A DNA stretch of 63,797 bases from Nemertoderma westbladi (taxonomy: Eukaryota; Xenacoelomorpha; Nemertodermatida; Nemertodermatidae): assembly GCA_032718475.1 (NCBI GenBank), contig JAUCBJ010000883.1:1-63797 (forward strand), given 5' to 3'. Below the pieces are notes generated by a model, which worked only from the letters and a program-made list of their open reading frames with translations, was not told the origin of the DNA and searched no databases. Positions 36,189 through 44,315 of the stretch are shown piece after piece; position 1 is the stretch's first letter; every line of letters begins with the position of its first letter. A program made the translations under genes and the position numbers.

Positions 36189-39100
36189 TGAGGACAAGGA
36201 TACAATTCAACAGTTAAGAAAGGATAAGAGGAAGAAGGAGCTTGCTTTTAAGAAGGACCGATCAGATATCAATAAACTAGCGCTTAATACATCACGCACA
36301 TCACTGGCTAAAGCTCTCCGTAACTCAACTCGCGCATATTATAGAGATTTTATAGAGGAAAACCACGGTAACCCCCGTGCCCTCTGGAAACAATTCAAAC
36401 GCTTATTAGGAAAGTCAAACTCACCAATACTACCTATAACCCTGGGAAACTGCTCAGATCTAGCGATCAAATTCTCTGATTTCTTCGTTGGAAAGGTTCG
36501 CAATATCGTAAAATCTTTTGACATGCATTGCGACTGGGTCAGAGTAAAACGCGGATCCGGATCAGGATCCGGATTCTATCATTTAACATTGTCCCTATGG
36601 AAGTCGACTGAATTTACAGTTTTAGGGTGTAATCTGCGGATCCGCGCACTGCTAAATTTACCGAATCCGTAACCGAGTGTAAAATGCGGATTGGCCTTTT
36701 TTTCAGATCCGGAACGGAGTGTAAAGCGCGGATTCATATTTTAGGCTAAATCCTGAACGGAGTGTAAAACGCGGATTCATTTTTCTACTGAATCCGGGAT
36801 TGGGTGTAAAATACGGATTCAGGTTTATTACAAAGTTTTATTAAATCCGGGAAGGGGTGTAAAACGCGGATTCAAGTTAATTACCATGTTTTATTGGATC
36901 CGGGAAGGGGTGTAAAACGCGGATTCTAGTTAATTACCAAGTTTTATTGGATCCGGGAAGGGGTGTAAAACGCGGATTCTAGTTAATTACCAAGTTTTAT
37001 TGGATCCGGGAAGGGGTGTAAAACGCGGATTTACGTTAATTACTAAGTTTTATTGGATCCGGAATGGAGTGTAAAACACGGATTTACGTTAATTATCAAG
37101 TTTTATTGGATCCGGAATGGAGTGTAAAACACGGATTTACGTTAATTACTAAGTTTTATTGGATCCGGAATGGAGTGTAAAACACGGATTTACGTTAATT
37201 ATCAAGTTTTATTGGATCCGGAATGGAGTGTAAAACACGGATTCTATCGTTAATTACTAATGTTTTATTGGATCCGGAATGGAGTGTAAAACACGGATTT
37301 ACGTTAATTACCAAGTTTTATTGTATCCGGAATGGAGTGTAAAACACGGATTTACGTTAATTATCAAGTTTTATTGGATCCGGAATGGAGTGTAAAACGC
37401 GGATTCAAGTTCATTACCATGTTTTATTGGATCCGGGAAGGGGTGTAAAACGCGGATTCTAGTAAATTACCAAGTTTTATTGGATCCGGGAAGGGGTGTA
37501 AAACGCGGATTTGCGTTAATTACTAAGTTTTATTGGATCCGGAATGGAGTGTAAGTAATTAACGTAAATCCGCATTTTACACCCCTTCCCGGATCCAGAT
37601 AAAACTTTGGTAATTAACCTGAATGAATCCGCGTTTTACACCCCTTCCCGGATCCTAAGTAACAACTATGGTAAATATAACTTGAATCCGCGTTTTACAC
37701 CCCTTTCCGGATCCATATAAAACTATGGTAATTAACTTGTAATCCGTCGTTTTACACTCCATTCCGGATCCAATAAAACTTGATAATTAACGTAAATCCG
37801 TGTTTTAGATTCCATTCCGGATCCAATAAAACTTAGTAATTAACGTAAATCCGTGTTTTACACTCCATTCCGGATCCAATAAAACTTAGTAATTAACGTA
37901 AATCCGTGTTTTACACTCCATTCCGGATCCAACAAAACTCGGTAATTAACGTAAATCCGTGTTTTACACTCCATTCCGGATTCAATAAATCTTGGTAATT
38001 CACGAAAATCCGTGTTTTACACTCCATTCCGGATCCAACAAAACTTGGTAATTACGAAAATCCGTGTTTTACACTCCATTCCGGATCCAATAAAACTTGG
38101 TAATTAACGAAAATCCGTGTTTTACACTCCATTCCGGATCCAACAAAACTTGGTAATTACGAAAATCCGTGTTTTACACTCCATTCCGGATCCAATAAAA
38201 CTTGGTAATTAACGAAAATCCGTGTTTTACACTCCATTCCGGATCCAACAAAACTTGGTAATTCACTAAAATCCGTGTATTACACTCCATTCCGGATCCA
38301 ACAAAACTTGGTAATTAACGAAAATCCGTGTTTTACACTCCATTCCGGATCCATTAAAACTTGGTAATTAACGTAAATCCGTATTTTACACTCCATTCCG
38401 GATTCACAAAATATATGAATCCGCGTTTTACACTGCAATACGGATTGCGTATTTCAGAATCCGCATATTACACTCAGTTACGGATTGTATGTAAATCCGG
38501 ATCCGCCTTTTACACTTGCAAATCCGGGTCCTGATCCGTATCCGGATCCGCGTTTTACACCTACCCATTGCGACTGCAGAAACTTACCGAAACTCTACGA
38601 GAAGCAGTTTGAGGAATTTTTACCCCTATCAGAGGCAGAATTGTCCAAACTGATCAAAAACATGTCAAGCGCATCTTGTGAACTCGACTGTCTACCGACA
38701 CCCTTGTTCAAGTCTGTTCTACCAATTATTATCCGGCCGCTGACAAATTACGTGAATCAGGTCTTGTGTAAAGGAGAATTCCCTAGATTTCTGAAAGTGG
38801 CAGTTGTGAGGCCATTACTGAAAAAGCCGTCGCTGGATCCTGAATGTTTGAATAACTACAGGCCAGTCAGTAATCTAAGTTTTATCTCAAAGGTTATAGA
38901 AAAAGCGATTATGTTCAGAGCCAACCAACAGTTTGCCTTTCACTCCTCCCAGTCTGGATACAGACAGAATCACTCGACTGAAACCGTGAATCTTTTCTTA
39001 CATAGTCAGTTCCTGAAAGCAATGGAGAACAAAAATATAACTATCTGTGCATATATAGACCTAAGTGCTGCTTTTGACACCGTTAACCACGTGACTCTTC

Positions 39101-40136
39101 TAAGTTAGAGACCGAATTTGGTTTCTCTGGGACTGCATTGAAATTATTGGGATCATACCTACATGATAGATACCAGCGAGTAAAAATCGAAGGGAGTACG
39201 TCTGATATGGTACTGCTAGAAACGGGTGTTCCACAGGGCAGTATCCTTGGTCCTACCCTATTTAATGCGTACATGACAGACCTTTTCTGGCGTATTGGCC
39301 CGCTTGAATCCAAATCATCCAATTATGCTGATGATACCCAATTCTTTGCAACTGGTAAACCTCAAGATTTTTCTACCATTAAAGATAAATTGTCAGTGGC
39401 ACTACATACTGCAGCATGTTGGATGGACAAGAATCACTTGCGAATTAATCCTGATAAAACAGATATAATTGTCTATGGGACTTCCCAGCAGTGCAAGAAG
39501 ATTCCTGATGATTCCCAAATTTTAAATTTCCGAAGTTTTAGAATTCCTTTCTCAAGCCAAGTTAAGTGCCTGGGTGTAGTTTTTGATTCGCATTTAAAAT
39601 TTAAAGAGCACATTGTGAGTACAGCAGCGAAAACTAAATACTACCTTCGCTCCCTGTACAAAATTCGATCGTATCTACCCAGATCCTCGCTTGAAACCTT
39701 AACACACTCTTTCATAACGAGTCGTCTCGATTATTCGAATGGAATCCTAAAGTCATCGGCTAAAACTGTACGAAGACGATTACAAACTGTGCAGAATAGC
39801 GCTGCTCGGTTGATCACTAATGTTCCACGTTATAATGTGATTAATGGCTGCTATGTTTACAACTCTGCTTCAGCAATGTTGAGATCACTACATTGGCTAC
39901 CAATTGAATCCCGAATTGACTATAAAGTAGCCTGTGTAACATACAAGTGTGTCTCGGGGAACGCTCCCTTATATCTGAGACTGGATGTAAACATACAAAC
40001 AGATTCGCGTGTTCTCCGCTCCAATGACGTAATCAAACTAAACGTCTGGAACTCCCTACCCAGCGACATGAGATTCTGCACTGGAGGTATTAACTATGAC
40101 ACCTTTAAAAACAAACTAAAAACTAGTCTCTTTTAG
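36189..40136 (+). pseudogene. LINE reverse transcriptase, disrupted
   Basis: The left part (DEDKDTIQQLRKDKRKKE to KFSDFFVGKVRNIVK) is the linker before RT. The right part has the RT motifs NYRPVSNLSF, AYIDLSAAFDTVNH, VPQGSILGP and the catalytic NYADD, then the C-terminal domain (LHWLPIESRI, WNSLPSDM) ending at TAG 40134-40136. Breaks are the 2-kb insertion and a frame change at about 39105 after NHVTLLS, where the frame shifts to that of 39138-40136. The catalytic residues are intact, but the copy cannot make a full protein. Confidence 0.88.
36537..38565. mobile_element. Foldback element with opposed arrays of a 53-bp repeat
   Basis: CATTGCGACT occurs at 36526-36535 and 38566-38575, a 10-bp target duplication. 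The termini are GGGTCAGAGTAAAACGCGG and the inverse of GGGTAGGTGTAAAACGCGG. The left arm (to about 37555) is made of 53-bp units built on GGATCCGGAATGGAGTGTAA and AACACGGATTTACGTTAATT. The right arm is the same repeat inverted, with a sharp turn at about 37555. Each arm holds roughly 16-18 units and two main variants (GGGAAGGGG and GGAATGGAG). No gene is present. Confidence 0.88.
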
Positions 40137-40319
40137 TATTTTTGTCCAGTTTGTTTAGTGTATTATTATTAATTAAGTGACTGATGGAACAGGTATATAG
40201 GTACTGGTTGTTTTAATTAGGTTAGGTAGTTAGCTGAAGGCGCCCTGATAAGATCGCACTGATCCCTAAGGGCGCCTGCAATAACAAAAATAAATTTGTT
40301 TATTATTATTATTATTAAT

Positions 40320-40928
40320 AGTCGAAAAGTATTTAAGTAATGACCCAAGTCGTTAAAAAATATATAAACGTTTAGATAATGATGATATCGCTCTACCATT
40401 TTATAATTGTAATATATTTTAACTTAGGGACCTAGTATTTCAGGTAGCCTTGTTTCAACTACAGTAATTTTATTGGACTGTCAGCCATTTATTGCACCGA
40501 CTTATTAAATCATGATTAATACGTTACTACACAGTATAATTAATTAACATGACAAGTAAGTTTCCCCAAGTTCGATAAATTCGCAGACTTTATGCTGCTC
40601 CATACACGGATGTATCTCCCCTCGGTATCAGTCAGTCCATTAGATCTGCCTCCAGGGCGTTCATGTGATCTTGCGTAGGCAAACTGTACCATCCTGTGTA
40701 ACCGTTGTTGGGTAGGTGATAATTAGGGTTACCATGGTTTCCAATAACCTTTTGTATTGTCTCTGACGACCACGTGCCAGCATTCTAAAATTATAGAAAT
40801 GTTTTTGTTGCTGAAAGTTGCCTGTTAATCTGGCATTCTCACATTTAAGATTAATTAATTAATTAACTTTGTACAAATAAACGCATTAATTTATAAAATA
40901 AAATACTGTAAAAGTAACACAGGATTGT
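40320..40928. other. Spacer after LINE
   Basis: No gene recognised. AT-rich unique sequence. Confidence 0.5.
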
Positions 40929-41398
40929 ACGGTGGTGATTTCCGGCCATTTACTACTTTTTTAGTATTTTTTCATTTTTTTCGAAAGTAGTTTTTTCATT
41001 TTTTTCGAAAGGAATTTTTTCATTTTTTTAGGAACGACCTATTCGTTACTGACAGGGACGTAGACAAAAAAATATGCCTACTACCAGACCGGAACACAGC
41101 ACTGGCACAGTGAAAAGGGCCTAGTCCCACGCAGTACTGTACATTACCACATTACACTAGTGTATATGAATAGGAAATGAAACGGAAAACCTGAAATCTC
41201 TACATAAAGAATGAAACAGATACTTTCGAAAAAAATGAAAAAAATCCTTACCCTTGAAAAAAAATGAAAAAAATACTTACTTTTGAAAAAAATGAAAAAA
41301 ATTCTTACTTTCGAGAAAAATGAAAAAAATACTTACTTTCGAAAAAAAAATGAAAAAATTTCTCGATAAAGTAGTAAATGGCCGGAAATCACCACCGT
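40929..41398. mobile_element. MITE with long TIRs and 7-8 bp target duplication
   Basis: It begins ACGGTGGTGATTTCCGGCCA and ends in the exact inverse. AGGATTGT lies before it and AGGATTGC after. Both arms carry short tandem TTCATTTTTTTCGAAAG-type units. No coding capacity. Confidence 0.8.
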
Positions 41399-42213
41399 AG
41401 GATTGCTTTGATTTTACTTTTTTCCCGGCGAAAAAGTAAAATATAATTATTTATTACATGGGAAAAAAATTCGCATTTTTTTTTCATTATTATCGAGGCA
41501 TTTTATTTACCGAGCGCCAGTGAGGAATAAAGGGTCGAGAGAATATTGAAAAAAAAATTTTCTACGTTTTTTTCCTATGTAATACGTCATTTCATTACGG
41601 TTATTACATTATCGGTACTTTTTTGTAGCTAAATTCTGTAATAAAACATAGCAATATATACTACAGTACCGTAGTGTTACAAAATAAATTGAAATGCAGT
41701 ATTTTACTATATTGCTTCCATAGTTACTGCAATTCTAATTACTGTACTCTTCAACTCCTGATGCTGCCTTACTCAATGTTAAATAATTTAGTGTTCTCGA
41801 ATATTTATTACGTTACTAGAGAGCCGCTTAACTACATAAACCAATATTGGATATTGAGTTCCGTTTTGGTGTACGCCGCACAGACACTAAAGTTGCAATA
41901 ACTTTTGTGTGTGTGAATGAATTTTGCTCAAATTACTTGCAAATCTTTTGTACGTCGATGATCTTTCACCACATGTAATAAAATTCAAAAAATTCCACTA
42001 AAAATATTTTACTTTACTTTTTTCGCCGGGAAAAAAAGTAAAATCAATGCAATCCTATTGATTACTTTTTTTTCCTAGGGAAAAAAGTGAAACTTTTTCT
42101 CCCGATTTCAGAGTATATTCGAGCGAAAAAGTGACAATTTAAGAATAAAAATATTTATGGTGGAATTTCTTACTCAATATCCAATATTAGTTTATGTAGT
42201 TAAACGGCTCTTT
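41399..42213. repeat. Overlapping inverted repeats
   Basis: 41399-41440 (GATTTTACTTTTTTCCCGGC) is inverted at about 42015-42056. 41817-41862 (CCGCTTAACTACATAAACCA) is inverted at about 42170-42213. The two pairs have different centres, so at least two insertions are stacked. The 75-codon plus-strand frame at 41674-41901 has no support as a gene. Confidence 0.65.
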
Positions 42214-42230
42214 ATAGTTTACTCTTATAG

Positions 42231-43903
42231 TCCCTACTAACAGTAGCAGTTTTAGTAGGCCCATACTAATAGTAGCAGTTTTAGTAGGCCCCTACTAACA
42301 GTAGCAGTTTTAGTAGGCCCCTACTAACAACAGTAGCAGTTTTAGTAGGCCCCTACTAACGGTAGCAGTTTTAGTAGGCCCCTACTAACAGTAGCAGTTT
42401 TGGTAGGCCCCTACTAATAGTAGCAGTTTTAGTAGGCCCCTACTAACAGTAGCAGTTTTAGTAGGCCCCTACTAACGGTAGCAGTTTTAGTAGGCCCCTA
42501 CTAACAGTAGCAGTTTTAGTAGGCCCCTACTAATAGTAGCAGTTTTAGTAGGCCCCTACTAACAGTAGCAGTTTTAGTAGGCCCCTACTAACAGTAACAG
42601 TTTTAGTAGGCCCCTACTAACAGTATCAGTTTTAGTAGGCCCCTACTAACAGTAGCAGTTTTAGTAGGCCCCTACTAACAGTAGCAGTTTTAGTAGGCCC
42701 CTACTAACGGTAGCAGTTTTAGTAGGCCCCTACTAACAGTAGCAGTTTTAGTAGGCCCCTACTAATAGTAGCAGTTTTAGTAGGCCCCTACTAACAGTAG
42801 CAGTTTTAGTAGGCCCCTACTAACAGTAACAGTTTTAGTAGGCCCCTACTAACAGTATCAGTTTTAGTAGGCCCCTACTAACAGTAGCAGTTTTAGTAGG
42901 CCCCTACTAACGGTAGCAGTTTTAGTAGGACCCTACTAACAGTAGCAGTTTTAGTAGGCCCCTACTAACGGTAGCAGTTTTAGTAGGCCCCTACTAACGG
43001 TAGCAGTTTTAGTAGGCCCCTACTAACGGTAGCAGTTTTAGTAGGCCCCTACTAACGGTAGCAGTTTTAGTAGGCCCCTACTAACGGTAGCAGTTTTAGT
43101 AGGCCCCTACTAACGGTAGCAGTTTTAGTAGGCCCCTACTAACGGTAGCAGTTTTAGTAGGCCCCTACTAACGGTAGCAGTTTTAGTAGGCCCCTACTAA
43201 CGGTAGCAGTTTTAGTAGGCCCCTACTAACGGTAGCAGTTTTAGTAGGCCCCTACTAACAGTAGCAGTTTTAGTAGGCCCCTACTATCGGTAGCAGTTTT
43301 AGTAGGCCCCTACTAACGGTAGCAGTTTTAATAGGCCCCTACTAACAGTAGCAGTTTTAGTAGGCCCCTACTAACGGTAGCAGTTTTAGTAGGCCCCTAC
43401 TAACGGTAGCAGTTTTAGTAGGCCCCTACTAACAGTAGCAGTTTTAGTAGGCCCCTACTATCGGTAGCAGTTTTAGTAGGCCCCTACTAACGGTAGCAGT
43501 TTTAGTAGGCCCCTACTAACGGTAGCAGTTTTAGTAGGCCCCTACTAACGGTAGCAGTATTAGTAGGCCCCTACTAATAGTAGCAGTTTTAGTTGGCCCC
43601 TACTAACAGTAGCAGTTTTAGTAGGCCCCTACTAACGGTAGCAGTTTTAGTAGGCCCCTACTAACGGTAGCAGTTTTAGTAGGCCCCTACTAACAGTAGC
43701 AGTTTTAGTAGGCCCCTACTAACAGTAGCAGTTTTAGTAGGCCCCTACTAACGGTAGCAGTTTTAGTAGGCCCCTACTAACGGTAGCAGTTTTAGTAGGC
43801 CCCTACTAACAGTAGCAGTTTTAGTAGGCCCCTACTATCGGTAGCAGTTTTAGTAGGCCCCTACTACTAACAGTAGCAGTTTTAGAAGGCCCCTACTAAC
43901 GGC
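42231..43903. repeat. 29-bp satellite, about 57 units
   Basis: The unit is GTAGCAGTTTTAGTAGG plus CCCCTACTAACG. Each unit contains a hairpin: TAGTAGG, spacer CC, CCTACTA. The main variant is A or G in TAACAGTAGC / TAACGGTAGC, in blocks. The array lies about 270 bp beyond the Dlx stop codon. Confidence 0.95.
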
Positions 43904-44162
43904 GTTAATTATTTTGAGGAATAAAGAAGGAATTTTTTTGGAATAAATTACTTTGCAGTGTTTTGACTATCATATTTGCAATCACTCAATACGTTGGTTC
44001 GTTGCTATGGGAACCGCACGCTGTAAAATGTTACCTTACACATAAGTATGTAGGCTAAATATTTACTATTGAAGCTACTGATGTGTTTACCTAATTATAC
44101 CAACAGTATGTAGCGAAATGTAGCTTATACTATAATAAACAATTTTGCACACAGTTTAGCTG

Positions 44163-44168
44163 TTTATT
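44163..44168 (-). terminator. Candidate Dlx poly(A) signal
   Basis: AATAAA on the minus strand starts 9 bases after the stop codon, which would give an unusually short 3' UTR. No better signal lies before the satellite. Confidence 0.4.
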
Positions 44169-44177
44169 ACAAGAAAA

Positions 44178-44315
44178 TTAACTGACCACATTATCCATTT
44201 GCAATGGTGATGATGTTGCTATGGCAACTCCAATGCTTCCTCTCATTCCGGGAGGGTTTTGAGACTTCATTAGCTTCTTGAATTTGCTCCTTTTATTTTG
44301 AAACCAAATTTTCAC
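44178..44315 (-). CDS. Dlx: Dlx coding exon 6 (homeodomain helix 3, C-terminus)
   Basis: The acceptor is CTTCAAAG|GTGAAA. It encodes [17 protein letters not shown], the DNA recognition helix, then SQNPPGMRG and a tail ending NVVS, TAA at 44180-44178. A weak donor (GTG|GTCAGT) lies just before the stop, so a longer C-terminus by further splicing is not excluded. Confidence 0.92.
   Translation of the reverse strand: MKIWFQNKRSKFKKLMKSQNPPGMRGSIGVAIATSSPLQMDNVVS

Larger units (their letters stand above)
36180..40319 (+). mobile_element. Second LINE (CR1/L2-like), 5'-truncated, split by a foldback element
   Basis: The coding remnant runs 36189-36536 and 38576-40136. The 3' UTR ends in (TTA)n at about 40300-40319. 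The endonuclease half is missing, the usual 5' truncation. The foldback element duplicates CATTGCGACT at its insertion point, so it landed after the LINE. Confidence 0.85.

Noticed and set aside
42231-43903. CRISPR-like array of regular hairpin repeats
   Set aside because: There are no variable spacers, the units are directly adjacent, and the surroundings are a eukaryotic spliced genome. It is a satellite.
40137-44177. Second Dlx gene in a convergent pair, as in vertebrates
   Set aside because: No homeobox helix-3 motif is found on the plus strand here or elsewhere in the window.
32463-44177. KH3-KH4 exons of IMP further downstream
   Set aside because: I looked for GXXG loops with IGxxG context on the plus strand and saw none; the tail exon ends in a stop.
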